A stretch of DNA of 64,000 bases from Vreelandella hamiltonii (GTDB taxonomy: Bacteria > Pseudomonadota > Gammaproteobacteria > Pseudomonadales > Halomonadaceae): assembly GCF_014651775.1 (NCBI RefSeq), contig NZ_BMXN01000016.1, positions 779-64,778 of the forward strand, in the 5' to 3' direction. This document shows, piece after piece, positions 15,210-24,187 of this stretch. The notes beneath the pieces are model-generated. The model was not told the origin of the DNA, searched no databases, and was given only the letters and a program-made list of their open reading frames with translations. The first letter of the stretch is position 1, and every line of letters starts with the position of its first letter. The translations under genes and the position numbers were made by a program.

Positions 15210-17408
15210 TTACATGGGAGTGAGCTTGGCAAACCCGAGTACCAGCCACTTCACGCCTTCGCCGTCAAAGCTCACCTGAACCCGCGCCCGAGCGCCTTCG
15301 CCTTCGGCGTTCAGAATGATGCCTTCGCCGAACACCGGGTGGCCCACCCGCTGGCCGACATGCAGGGCAGGCAGGTCGCCGTCGCTTTCGATGCTGGATT
15401 GGGCAAAGCTGGGCCGTGACGCGGTCACGGGGCGCGAGACATGGCCGCGCAGACGCACTTCTTCCAGCAGATGAGGCGGTAGCTCACGGAGAAACCGGGA
15501 CGGGCGGGGAAACACCTCTTTGCCGTGCAGGCGGCGAGTCTCGGCGTGGGTCAGGTAGAGCTTCTGCATGGCGCGCGTCACGCCCACGTAGCACAGGCGG
15601 CGCTCCTCCTCCAGGCGGCCTGGCTCCTCCACGGACATCTTGTGGGGAAACAGCCCCTCTTCCACCCCGGCAATGAACACCACCGGGAACTCCAGCCCCT
15701 TGGCCGAGTGCAGGGTCATCAGCTGCACGCTGTCTTCGAACTCCTCGGCTTCATGGTCGCCTGCGTTGAGGGCGGCTTCCGAAAGGAAGGCTTCCAGCGC
15801 GGCCATGCCTTCTCCGGCTTCCGGGGTCTCGAAGGCATCGCCATGGGTAAAGGCCCGGGCCGCGTTGACCAGCTCTTCCAGGTTCTCGACCCGAGCCTGG
15901 CCTTTTTCACCGCGCTCGCTTTGATGGTGTTCGATCAGCCCGGTGCGTGCCGTGACGTGGTCGATGATCTCGTGGAGCGGCAGCCCGGAGGTGTCGTTGT
16001 CCAGCTGCTCGATCAGGTTGGTAAAGGCCTGCACGGCGTTGCCTGCGCGGCCTTTCAAGGTGCCGTCCTGGATCGCATCGTGCAGCGCTTGCCACAGCGA
16101 CACGCTCTGCTCACGGGCGTGATGGCGGACGATTTCCACGGTGCGCGTGCCGATGCCACGGGTGGGCACGTTGATGACGCGCTCCAAGGAGGCATCGTCA
16201 TCACGGTTGAGCAGCAAGCGCAGGTAGGCCAGGGCGTTCTTGATTTCCAGCCGCTCATAAAAGCGGTGGCCGCCGTAGATACGATAGGGCATGCCTTGGC
16301 GAATCAGTGTCTCTTCCAGCAGGCGCGACTGGGCGTTGGAGCGGTAGAGGATGGCCACGTCCCGGCGGTTGAAGCCGTCGTTGACCTTCTCCTTGATGGT
16401 ATCGACGATATAGCGGGCTTCCTCGAGGTCGTTGAACCCCGCATACACCGAGATAGGCTCGCCTTCGGCGCCATCGGTCCAGAGGTTCTTGCCGAGACGC
16501 TCGCTGTTGTGGCTGATCAGCGTATTGGCCGCTTCCAGAATCGCGCTGGTGGAGCGGTAGTTCTGCTCCAGGCGCACGGTATGGGTGTTGGGAAACTCTT
16601 CTTCGAAGCGGCGAATGTTCTCGACCTTGGCGCCCCGCCAGCCGTAAATGGACTGGTCGTCATCGCCCACGGCGGTCATCGGGGTTTGCTGGCCGGTGAG
16701 CAGTTTGAGCCAGGCGTACTGCAGGGTGTTGGTATCCTGAAACTCGTCCACCAGCACATGGCCAAAGCGCTCGCGATAGTGGTTCAGCAGCGGCGGGTTG
16801 TCGCGCAACAGCTCCAGGCTGCGCAGCAGCAGCTCACCGAAATCCACCAGCCCGCCTCGCTCGCAGGTGAACTGGTAGCGCTCGTAGAGCTCGACCATCT
16901 GAGCGAGGTACGCATCGCCATTGACGTTCACCTGATGGGGTCGCAGGCCCTCTTCCTTGCAACCAGAAATGAACCCCTGCACCTGGCGTGGCGGGAAGCG
17001 CTCATCGTCAATCGAGTAGTCTTTCAGCAGCCGCTTGATCAGCCGCAGCTGGTCATCGGAGTCGATGATCTGAAAGTGCTGGGGCAGGCGGGCATCCTGC
17101 CAATGGGTGCGCAGCAGCCGGTGCGAGATCGAGTGAAAGGTACCCACCCAGACATGGCGCATGGAGATGCCCAGCAAGGCTTCCAGACGCGTGCGCATCT
17201 CGCGGGCGGCCTTGTTGGTAAACGTGACGGCCAGCAGGGCATAAGGGGAAAGCCCTTCTGCCTGCATCAGCCAGGCAATGCGGTGTACCAGCACACGCGT
17301 TTTGCCGGAACCGGCGCCGGCCAGTACCAGAAGGTTGCCCTGGGGCGCGCTGACGGCTTCCCGCTGGGCCGGGTTGAGATGATCGAGTATCGCCGTGACG
17401 TCGTCCAT
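15210..17408 (-). CDS. uvrD: DNA helicase II (UvrD/Rep superfamily 1)
   Basis: A 732-residue SF1A helicase. Motif I GAGSGKTRVLVHR is near residue 31, motif Ia VTFTNKAAREM at 64, motif II VDEFQDTN at about 220, motif III GDDDQSIYGWRGA, motif IV RLEQNYRST, motif V MTLHSAKGLEF at about 560 and motif VI VTRAMQKLYL near 610. The C-terminal GQRVGHPVFGEGIIL segment is the UvrD tail that contacts RNA polymerase and repair partners. It acts in nucleotide excision and mismatch repair. It is transcribed on its own, downstream of hexR. Confidence 0.95.
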   Translation of the reverse strand: MDDVTAILDHLNPAQREAVSAPQGNLLVLAGAGSGKTRVLVHRIAWLMQAEGLSPYALLAVTFTNKAAREMRTRLEALLGISMRHVWVGTFHSISHRLLRTHWQDARLPQHFQIIDSDDQLRLIKRLLKDYSIDDERFPPRQVQGFISGCKEEGLRPHQVNVNGDAYLAQMVELYERYQFTCERGGLVDFGELLLRSLELLRDNPPLLNHYRERFGHVLVDEFQDTNTLQYAWLKLLTGQQTPMTAVGDDDQSIYGWRGAKVENIRRFEEEFPNTHTVRLEQNYRSTSAILEAANTLISHNSERLGKNLWTDGAEGEPISVYAGFNDLEEARYIVDTIKEKVNDGFNRRDVAILYRSNAQSRLLEETLIRQGMPYRIYGGHRFYERLEIKNALAYLRLLLNRDDDASLERVINVPTRGIGTRTVEIVRHHAREQSVSLWQALHDAIQDGTLKGRAGNAVQAFTNLIEQLDNDTSGLPLHEIIDHVTARTGLIEHHQSERGEKGQARVENLEELVNAARAFTHGDAFETPEAGEGMAALEAFLSEAALNAGDHEAEEFEDSVQLMTLHSAKGLEFPVVFIAGVEEGLFPHKMSVEEPGRLEEERRLCYVGVTRAMQKLYLTHAETRRLHGKEVFPRPSRFLRELPPHLLEEVRLRGHVSRPVTASRPSFAQSSIESDGDLPALHVGQRVGHPVFGEGIILNAEGEGARARVQVSFDGEGVKWLVLGFAKLTPM

Positions 17409-17447
17409 ATAAGCCGCTGCCGGTTCAAAAAAGGGGCGACCAGTCTA

Positions 17448-17471
17448 GCACAGCCAGCACACTGGCTGTGC
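17448..17471. repeat. 10-base perfect inverted repeat between hexR and uvrD
   Basis: GCACAGCCAG / CTGGCTGTGC with a CACA spacer. No T-run follows on the minus strand, so it is either a weak terminator for hexR or an operator near the uvrD promoter. It is not a LexA box: there is no CTGT-N8-ACAG. Confidence 0.5.
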
Positions 17472-17523
17472 ATACAGCGTGTCTTCAGGACGTTGGCTCA
17501 GGACTCTTTCTCAGAACCGTTGC

Positions 17524-18378
17524 TCATGACTCTTCCGGGTAACGCAGCGTGGTCAGGCTCTTCTTCACCGCTTTCAGCTGCTCGGCCAGTTTGGGGCCCC
17601 GGGTCTTGGCCACGCCCACCGCCAGCACGTCGATCAGCACCAGGTGGGCAATACGCGAGCTGAGCGGGGTGTAGATCTCGGTGTCTTCGTGCACGTCGAT
17701 GAACAGCGGCAGGCTCACCTCCTGGGCCAGCGGCGATTCGCTGGGACAAAGGCCGATCACCGTAGCGCCTGCTTCGCGGGCCAGGCGAACGCTGGCCACC
17801 AGCGCCCGGGTACGGCCTGTCTGCGAGATGGCGACCACCACGTCGCCCTCTTGCAGGGTCACCGCTGACATGTTCTGCATGTGCGGGTCGGCGTAGGCAG
17901 AGGTCGAGATCTGCAGGCGGAAAAACTTGTGCTGGGCATCGAAGGCCACCGCGCCGGAGGCGCCAAAGCCGTAGAACTCGACGCGATTGGCCATGGCCAG
18001 TGCATTGACGGCCTTGCCCAGCGCATCGTTATCGAGCCGGTCGCGCACCGACAGCAGCGTGCCCACGGTGGAGTCGAAAATGCTGTGGGAGAATTCGGCC
18101 ACCGAGTCGCTGTCGTTCATCGAGAACTGCGCGAACTGGCTTCCGCTGGCCAGCATCTGGGCCAGCTGCAGCTTGAAATCCTGAAAGCCGTTGCAGCCCA
18201 GCGCACGGCAGAAGCGCACTACCGTGGGCTCGCTCACCTTTGCTTCGGTGGCCAGGTCCACGATGCGCATGTGAATGACTTCATCGGGGTTGCGCAGCAC
18301 GAACCGCGCGACCTTTTGTTCGGAGCGACGGAAATGCTCCATGCGGCGTCTCATTTCATCGAACAGGGCGCGGCTCAC
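17524..18378 (-). CDS. hexR: HexR-type RpiR-family transcriptional regulator
   Basis: A 284-residue protein. I chose the GTG at 18378 because AAGGAG sits six bases upstream and the length then equals that of known HexR; a longer frame from 18468 would add 30 residues. The N-terminal RpiR helix-turn-helix (LATEAKVSEPTVVRFCRALGCNGFQDFK, about residues 35-70) leads to a SIS sugar-phosphate-binding domain with FGASGAVAFDAQHKF, ISQTGRTRALV and DTEIYTPLSSR. HexR represses glycolytic genes and is released by the Entner-Doudoroff intermediate KDPG. Its usual neighbours zwf and edd are not here, so it would act in trans. Confidence 0.9.
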   Translation of the reverse strand: MSRALFDEMRRRMEHFRRSEQKVARFVLRNPDEVIHMRIVDLATEAKVSEPTVVRFCRALGCNGFQDFKLQLAQMLASGSQFAQFSMNDSDSVAEFSHSIFDSTVGTLLSVRDRLDNDALGKAVNALAMANRVEFYGFGASGAVAFDAQHKFFRLQISTSAYADPHMQNMSAVTLQEGDVVVAISQTGRTRALVASVRLAREAGATVIGLCPSESPLAQEVSLPLFIDVHEDTEIYTPLSSRIAHLVLIDVLAVGVAKTRGPKLAEQLKAVKKSLTTLRYPEES

Positions 18379-18631
18379 GTTCAGCTCCTTAAATTCTTGA
18401 TCGTGCTTGTGCGGCCATAAAGAGGCCACAGTATGCCTGAGTGTTGCATCGGGGGCAGCGTCCTTCACGAGAGTACTGCCGTTTAAAAGGCGTTAACCCA
18501 TTTCTTCAAGAATCGTCATCATTTTGTCAAGTAGGTTATAGTAAGAAGTGACGTGCCGCACTGCATCATTTAAAAATCAGTCGTCACGGATGCAGGTGGA
18601 CGTAGGCAACTCACCTGGAGGAGCGTCGATT

Positions 18632-18850
18632 ATGAGAAACGTCGAACGAATGACCTCGGTAAAAAGCGAATTGCTCGACATATTCATGAGTATGGAGGTC
18701 GATGAGCATGCCCAACGTCGGCGCAGCGCCGCCCAACGTAGCCTGAGAGCGCGTCGGGGCATCGAGCTGCACCGGGAATTCCAGAAGCTGTCACGGGATA
18801 TCGCTCCCTTGCCAGACGATGACGACCCGCAAGAGAGCGAACTGCACTAG
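18632..18850 (+). CDS. small charged protein, function unknown
   Basis: A 72-residue cytosolic protein with GGAGGAG eight bases before its ATG. It opens MRNVERMTSVKSELLDIFMSME, then a strongly basic helix RRRSAAQRSLRARRGIELH, and ends in an acidic tail with four consecutive Asp. The basic helix next to an acidic tail recalls small proteins of the PA3496 type in Pseudomonas, but I would not name it on that basis. It is divergent from hexR across a 253-base gap and convergent with the NSS transporter. Confidence 0.7.
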   Translation: MRNVERMTSVKSELLDIFMSMEVDEHAQRRRSAAQRSLRARRGIELHREFQKLSRDIAPLPDDDDPQESELH

Positions 18851-18882
18851 CCAGCCGAAGAAGAGGCTGGTGAAGGAAGGCG

Positions 18883-18914
18883 AGAAAGCGTTACGCCACG
18901 GTAACGCCTTCTCT
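18883..18914. terminator. hairpin between convergent genes
   Basis: GAGAA-GCGTTAC pairs with GTAACGC-TTCTC, one unpaired base on each arm, six-base loop. It lies between the small protein (plus) and the NSS transporter (minus) and is probably a terminator, though it lacks a good T-run. Confidence 0.55.
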
Positions 18915-18944
18915 ATTGGATAAGCTTGCCGACCCAGCGGCGAG

Positions 18945-20288
18945 TTAGAACAGGCCTGCCAGGAAAACCACCGTGACCCCGATGGGGGCGACGTATTTGG
19001 CCAGCAGGTTCCACAGGCTGTAGTCGTAGACATCCAGCCTCAGCTCCTTGCGCGCTTCTTCTTTATCCAGGCAGAAGGCGAAGAACACAATCGCACCCAG
19101 GCCGGTCAATGGCAGCAGGATCTTGCTGGTGAAGGTATCCAGCAGGTCGAAGATGTTCAGCCCAAAGAACAGCACGTCTGCCCATACGTTGAACGACAGC
19201 AGCGCCGCGACACCCAGTGCCCATACCGCCACGCCGCTGACCAGTGTGGCCACGATACGTGACATCGACGTGCGCTCTTCGAGAGTTTCCACCACCGGTT
19301 CCAGCAGTGAAATGGCCGACGTCAGGGCGGCAAAGGTCAGCAGCAGGAAGAACATCAGGCCCAGAATGGTGCCGCCGGTCATGTTGCCAAACGCCAGGGG
19401 CAGGGTGACAAAGATCAGGCCGGGGCCTTCGCCGGCACTCAGGCCGTTGGCAAAGACGATGGGGAAGATGGCCAGGCCCGCCAGCAGGGCGATGGCGGTA
19501 TCCAGCAGGATGACCGTCCGTGCGGTGCTGATCAGGTTGACGTCTTCGCCCAGATACGACCCGTAGGCCATCATGATCCCCATGCCCAGCGACAGCGTGA
19601 AGAATGCCTGGCCCATGGCCGCCAGTACGACACCGCCATCGAGAGCATCCCAGTCAGGGCTGAACATGAAGCTCAGGGCTTCACCAAAGTAGCCGCTGGC
19701 CATGCCGTATCCCACCAGCACCAGCATCAACACCACCAGAGCAGGCATCATGGTGCGCGCTGCGCTTTCCAGGCCTTTGGTGACCCCGCGTGCCACGATA
19801 CCGACGACCAATACCATGAACGCCGTATGCCACAGCAGAAGGGCCGAGGGGCTGCCCAGCATGCCGCTGAAGATGTCGCCAATGCTGTCGGCATCCAGAC
19901 CGTTGAAGCTACCGAGCACCGAGCCCAGCGTATAGTTCAGCGACCAGCCGCCGATGACGCTGTAGAACGAGAGAATCAGAAAGGCAGCCAAGACGCCGCT
20001 GACCCCCACCAGCGCCCACGCTTTCGAGCGGCCGTGGTTGGCGGCCAGTTCGGCCATGGTGTTGATGGGGTTCTTCTGGCCGCGACGGCCAATCATCCAC
20101 TCGGCGACCAGAATGGGCAGGCCGACCAGTGCCACACAGGCCAAATAGACCAGAACGAAGGCGGCGCCACCGCTGTCGCCCACCATGTACGAGAAACGCC
20201 AGATATTGCCCAGGCCAACGGCGGAGCCCGCCGCGGCCAGCACAAAGCCCATGCGAGATGACCACTGTGCATGCGCAAGTTTTGCCAT
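18945..20288 (-). CDS. sodium-dependent neurotransmitter-symporter family (NSS) transporter
   Basis: A 447-residue LeuT-fold transporter. The first helix carries SSRMGFVLAAAGSAVGLGNIWRFSY, the unwound Na+/substrate site of NSS proteins, and helix 2 follows with GGAAFVLVYLACVALVGLP and EWMIGRRGQKN. About eleven hydrophobic helices follow, slightly fewer than in animal NSS proteins and normal for bacterial ones. These symporters take up amino acids or compatible solutes with Na+, which suits a halophile; the substrate cannot be read from sequence. AGGTGA precedes the ATG. It is a single-gene unit. Confidence 0.9.
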   Translation of the reverse strand: MAKLAHAQWSSRMGFVLAAAGSAVGLGNIWRFSYMVGDSGGAAFVLVYLACVALVGLPILVAEWMIGRRGQKNPINTMAELAANHGRSKAWALVGVSGVLAAFLILSFYSVIGGWSLNYTLGSVLGSFNGLDADSIGDIFSGMLGSPSALLLWHTAFMVLVVGIVARGVTKGLESAARTMMPALVVLMLVLVGYGMASGYFGEALSFMFSPDWDALDGGVVLAAMGQAFFTLSLGMGIMMAYGSYLGEDVNLISTARTVILLDTAIALLAGLAIFPIVFANGLSAGEGPGLIFVTLPLAFGNMTGGTILGLMFFLLLTFAALTSAISLLEPVVETLEERTSMSRIVATLVSGVAVWALGVAALLSFNVWADVLFFGLNIFDLLDTFTSKILLPLTGLGAIVFFAFCLDKEEARKELRLDVYDYSLWNLLAKYVAPIGVTVVFLAGLF

Positions 20289-20441
20289 AAATCACCTGTT
20301 TCAGTTCGATTGTAATGGGTCGATATCGGCAGATTGCGCCGATGTTCGGAAAAAAGAGATTGCCAGCGTGCTTTTCCGAAAGAACGCGCAATTTATCCGA
20401 TCAAGGGTAGGCTTGCCAGTGAGCCAGCCTAAAAAGGCGGC

Positions 20442-21311
20442 CTAAAACAGCTGGCTCTGCTTTTCATCGGCGAAAGGTGCCAGGTTCGCCAAAGCGGCCT
20501 TGGCCTGCACCAGGCGATAGAGGTGGCGAGCCATCTGGGGTGACTCACGGTTGTCTGCGGTATGCACAAATAAAAAAGGGGTTTTCCCCTGTTTTATCCA
20601 CAGGCTGAGCTGTTCTATCCAAGGGGCGAAGTAGCGTGTGTTGATCGCTTTGTCAATATGTCCAATGAAGCGAATGATGGGTTGTTGGCCAGTGGAAAGC
20701 ACGTGTAGCGGGAGTTTCGGCTTCTCCTGCTGGGCGTGGGCCAGCCCAGCGTGTCCTTCATGCGGCGTAGAGAAGACCGGGCGCACATCCAGCATGACTC
20801 GGTTGGCCGAATAAGTTATCAACAGGCGGTTCAAGGCCCTCTCTGCCTCACCTTTGTGGAAAAAAACAGGGTGGCGAACCTCTACCGCACAGGGCAGGTG
20901 CGCTGGCCACTGGGCGAGCAGGGCTTCCAGTTTGGGGAGTTCGGCAGGGCCAAAGTCTCTGGGTAGCTGCACCATGGTAGGGCCTAGCCGGTCGTGCAGG
21001 GGCGTCAGCGCGTCCAGAAACGCCCAGGCATCCCCAGGTCGGGTCAGGCGCTGGTCGTGGGTAATGTGGCCTGGCAGCTTGAAGCAGAAGCGAAAATGCG
21101 GCGGCGCCTGGCGCGCCCAGGCGGCGATGATATCCGATTTGGGCGTGCCACTGTAAAACGTCGTGTTGCCCTCCACGCTGGAAAACACCGCCGCATAGTC
21201 GCTGAGCAGCTCGGTTTTGGCCTGGCGAGGATAGAGGCTGCCTTGCCAATCCTGATTGGCCCACATGGGCAGGCCAAGATAGAGGGGGAGGGCGGGGGTT
21301 GCGCCGATCAT
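20442..21311 (-). CDS. DUF72 (YecE-like) protein
   Basis: A 289-residue DUF72 protein, a TIM-barrel-like family of unknown biochemical role. Recognisable points are the opening LYLGLPMWANQDWQGSLYP, the VEGNTTFYSGTP pattern near residue 50, FRFCFKLPGHITHD near 75 and FLFVHTADNRESPQMARHL near the C-terminus. It sits alone between the NSS transporter and the heme operon, with a 17-18-base perfect hairpin upstream. No pathway can be assigned from context. Confidence 0.82.
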   Translation of the reverse strand: MIGATPALPLYLGLPMWANQDWQGSLYPRQAKTELLSDYAAVFSSVEGNTTFYSGTPKSDIIAAWARQAPPHFRFCFKLPGHITHDQRLTRPGDAWAFLDALTPLHDRLGPTMVQLPRDFGPAELPKLEALLAQWPAHLPCAVEVRHPVFFHKGEAERALNRLLITYSANRVMLDVRPVFSTPHEGHAGLAHAQQEKPKLPLHVLSTGQQPIIRFIGHIDKAINTRYFAPWIEQLSLWIKQGKTPFLFVHTADNRESPQMARHLYRLVQAKAALANLAPFADEKQSQLF

Positions 21312-21436
21312 GTCAACAGGGGGCCTTCGTCATGCCATCGAAACATCAGTGTAACCGTTTAGCCGTTTTTCCCGCAGCCTGGACGACGCATACCGCGGTA
21401 GCCATTGCCGCGTGAATGGTTACTTGCCCTGCCCAT

Positions 21437-21474
21437 AACGCAACAGGGTGCCCCTTGGGGCACCCTGTTGCGTT
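21437..21474. terminator. long perfect hairpin after the heme operon
   Basis: AACGCAACAGGGTGCCCC is followed after TT by its exact reverse complement, an 18-base arm and one of the longest perfect hairpins in the window. It begins just beyond the hemY stop (21497) on the minus strand, so it most likely ends hemCDXY transcription, though no T-run follows. Confidence 0.75.
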
Positions 21475-21496
21475 CAAGCGACTTACTCTGCGAGGG

Positions 21497-22759
21497 TCAT
21501 GCCTTGCGCGGCGTTGCTTTCTGGCCACCTTGCTTGCTGTCATGGGCATCGCTGGGCTGTGGCAGTGAAGGCAGCGACTTGGCCAGCATGTCCACGCTGT
21601 GCCGGTAGTAGAGCTGGCTCTTGTTGTGCTCGCCCAGGCTGGCGTACAGGCGTGCAAGCTCGGCACAGACCTCACCGTTCGGACGCTGGCGCTGGCTGGC
21701 CTCGAAATACTCAAGCGCCTTTTCCCACTGGCCAACCCGCAGCGACAGGCGGCCACAGGCCAGCAGCAGTTCCGGGTCGTTGGGGCGCTCTTGCAGCCAT
21801 TTCTGCGCCTTGGCCAGCTGGCGCGCGGCGTCGACGTTCAGCAGGCCATAGCGCTTGACCAGGCGTGCATCCCAGTGATGATCCAGGGAGTGATTGAGCA
21901 GCCGCTCGGCAATCGGTTCTTCGTTGGATTGCAGCAGGGCTTCGGTGTAGAGCACGATCAGCTCGGTGTTGGCCCGCAGATAGTCGGGCATGTCGGCCCA
22001 TAGCCCGCGAACACGCTCGATATTGGACGGGTTCTTGGCTTCGAACAGAATCAGCTCCCGGTAGGCCTTGAACTCCAGCTGCTCGCGCTCTTGCTGGGTA
22101 ATCAGCTTCTGCGCGGCCAGGCGTGGAATGAGGCGACGCAGCCCTTCCCAGTCGTTGACGCTCAAATGCACCTGCTTGAGCAGTTTCAGCACCTGAGGGT
22201 GGTTGGAGAGCTGCTTGTCCAGTCGGTTGAGGATCGCCAGCGCTTCTTCGGGCTGTTGGCGGTCGATCATCAGCTGGGCCTGCATCAGGCCAATGGCGGT
22301 GTCGGCGCCGTCGGTGGTGAGCTGCGCCTGATTCAAGTGCTCCTGAGATTTCTCATGGTAGCCCTGATAGTGAGCTGCCAGGGCGGCTGCCAGGTAGTTC
22401 ACCAGCGGGGTGCTGGAGTCATCGGCGGCGCGTACCAAGGTCTTCTCGGCTTTTTTCCAGCGGCCTTCGGTGAGCGCCACCAGCCCGTGCACGGTGCGCT
22501 TCATGGCGCGGCGGTTGCGGGCGCGGCTATTCCAGGTGCGAAAGCGCCCCACGGGACGAATGATGCCGGTCAGCAGGCGCAGCACGAAGTGCAGCACGAT
22601 GAAGGCTGCCAGCAAAAGTACCAGGCCGAACCAGAACGACGTCTGGACCGAGGTATCGCCCACTCGAATCAGCCAGTAGCCGGGCACCGACATCATCAGG
22701 TGCCCGAACAGTGCGCCAACCGCCAAGCCTGCAACGATCAGCAGGATAAGTTTTCTCAT
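21497..22759 (-). CDS. hemY: HemY protein (heme-operon membrane TPR protein)
   Basis: A 420-residue protein of the HemY family, not protoporphyrinogen oxidase. Two N-terminal hydrophobic helices (about 3-25 and 40-65) are followed by a long helical region with tetratricopeptide-like repeats, such as PNDPELLLACGRLSLRVGQWEKALEYFEAS near the C-terminus. The RNRRAMKRTVHGLVALTEGRWKKAEK segment is typical of the family. It lies at the end of hemC-hemD-hemX-hemY and its ATG overlaps the hemX stop by four bases. Its exact role in heme synthesis is unsettled. Confidence 0.92.
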   Translation of the reverse strand: MRKLILLIVAGLAVGALFGHLMMSVPGYWLIRVGDTSVQTSFWFGLVLLLAAFIVLHFVLRLLTGIIRPVGRFRTWNSRARNRRAMKRTVHGLVALTEGRWKKAEKTLVRAADDSSTPLVNYLAAALAAHYQGYHEKSQEHLNQAQLTTDGADTAIGLMQAQLMIDRQQPEEALAILNRLDKQLSNHPQVLKLLKQVHLSVNDWEGLRRLIPRLAAQKLITQQEREQLEFKAYRELILFEAKNPSNIERVRGLWADMPDYLRANTELIVLYTEALLQSNEEPIAERLLNHSLDHHWDARLVKRYGLLNVDAARQLAKAQKWLQERPNDPELLLACGRLSLRVGQWEKALEYFEASQRQRPNGEVCAELARLYASLGEHNKSQLYYRHSVDMLAKSLPSLPQPSDAHDSKQGGQKATPRKA

Positions 22760-24144
22760 GCATCACCTCCGCCCTGGCGGCGCGACTCGAAGCGGTTGTC
22801 GATGAAGCTGGCCAGTGCCTGCTGGGAAGCACTGATGTCCGGCAGCTCGGGCTTGACCTGAACTTGCTTGAGTTCCTGCAGACGCGCGATGACGCTCTGG
22901 GTCTCTTCGCGCTCGGTGGCGTAGTAGCCATTCAGCAGTTCCAGCGCCTTGTCGAGGCTGGCTTCATAAAGCTCCTGCTCTTCTTGCAGCAGGGCCAGCT
23001 GCGATTGCTCCAGCACCAGACGCAGGCTTTGACGCAGATAGGACTCTTGTTCCGGTGTGATCAGCGTTTCGAGGGCTTCATCGTGATGACGAATGACCAC
23101 GAGGTCTTTCAGCTCTTCACCGAAGCGGGCCAGCTGGCGCTGGAAGGTACCGGTCGGCGGCTGTTCGATCCCTGAGTTCACGGCACGCTCTTCGATCTCC
23201 TGGGAGAGCCGCAGGCCTGAAATGCGTTCCTGCTGCGCGTTGAGCGCCAGATAGATGCCGGTACGGTCGACGCGAGGCACGGCATCCAGTGCGGCCAGCT
23301 CGCTGGCGATTTCACGGCGCACCGAGGTGAGTGCCGGGTTGTCGGCATCGACCAGGCGAGCATCGGCAGTGCGCAGCAGGGCTGCGGCACCATCCACATC
23401 GCCTTCGAGCTGCAGACGTTGGTTCGCCAGGCGCAGCAGGTAGGCGGCTTCGGCGTGTAGCCAGTCGCGCTCGTCGGTTTCCTGCTCTTGTGACAGTTGG
23501 GCTAGCACCTCATCCAGCGTGCTGTTGACGTCGTTGCGATAGCTGTCCAGCTCGCTGCGCAGTTCGTTCATGGTGCTGTCCAGCGCCTGACTGCGTTCGG
23601 CTTCACCAGACTCGAAGCGTGCTTCCAGGTCGCTGACCGAGGCTTGTGTGGCGCTGTCCTGGGCCTGTTGGGCCAGCTCGTCGATGCGCTGCTGCTGGCT
23701 ATCCAGGCGCTGCCAGCCTTGCCAGGCAACGATACCCAGGGCGAGTGCCAGGATAACCACCAGCGCAATGGCAATGCCGCCACCCTTGCCGTTTCCGCCA
23801 CCGTTGACGGTGGGCGGCGGCGTGGGCTTCGCGCCGCCGCCTGCTGGAGCAGGCCCGCTATGCTTGGCAGGCTTCTCATCTGCCGGCTTGGCGGTGGGTT
23901 TGGTGCCGGCAACGTTCTCTTTGCCGGGGTCGACCGCAGCGCTTGCCGCAGGGGCCGCTGTCGTGTTGCTGGTGTTTTTATGCCGACGCCGTGAACGGCT
24001 GTTCTTGGCGGCATAAGACGAAGAGCCGTTGGGGCCCGTGTCTTGGGGCGCGGTCGCTGAGGCGTCACCAGCAGGAGTGCCGCCCTTGGATGCATCGGTA
24101 GACGCGTGGTTGACGCCTTCCTGATCAGTTGGTTGTTTGCTCAT
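22756..24144 (-). CDS. hemX: HemX protein (uroporphyrinogen-III C-methyltransferase-like)
   Basis: A 462-residue HemX. The first 115 residues are low-complexity, rich in Ala, Thr, Pro, Gly and Lys; a single transmembrane helix follows (GIAIALVVILALALGIVAWQ), then a periplasmic coiled coil (about 145-215, LDSQQQRIDELAQQAQDS) and the conserved domain with WLHAEAAYLLRLANQRLQLEGD. Despite its database name it lacks a SAM-dependent methylase fold. It is third in the heme operon, 43 bases after hemD. Confidence 0.92.
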   Translation of the reverse strand: MSKQPTDQEGVNHASTDASKGGTPAGDASATAPQDTGPNGSSSYAAKNSRSRRRHKNTSNTTAAPAASAAVDPGKENVAGTKPTAKPADEKPAKHSGPAPAGGGAKPTPPPTVNGGGNGKGGGIAIALVVILALALGIVAWQGWQRLDSQQQRIDELAQQAQDSATQASVSDLEARFESGEAERSQALDSTMNELRSELDSYRNDVNSTLDEVLAQLSQEQETDERDWLHAEAAYLLRLANQRLQLEGDVDGAAALLRTADARLVDADNPALTSVRREIASELAALDAVPRVDRTGIYLALNAQQERISGLRLSQEIEERAVNSGIEQPPTGTFQRQLARFGEELKDLVVIRHHDEALETLITPEQESYLRQSLRLVLEQSQLALLQEEQELYEASLDKALELLNGYYATEREETQSVIARLQELKQVQVKPELPDISASQQALASFIDNRFESRRQGGGDA

Positions 24145-24187
24145 CTGTCGCTAGCCCTTATTAAGTTCCTTGATCGACATCGGCACC

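Noticed and set aside
17440-17480. LexA (SOS) box for uvrD
   Set aside because: The palindrome there is GCACAGCCAG-N4-CTGGCTGTGC. CTGT and ACAG occur four bases apart, not the required eight.
15525-17663. 712-codon plus-strand frame over uvrD
   Set aside because: All helicase motifs are on the minus strand; the plus product is low-complexity Gly/Gln/Val sequence and also crosses into hexR.
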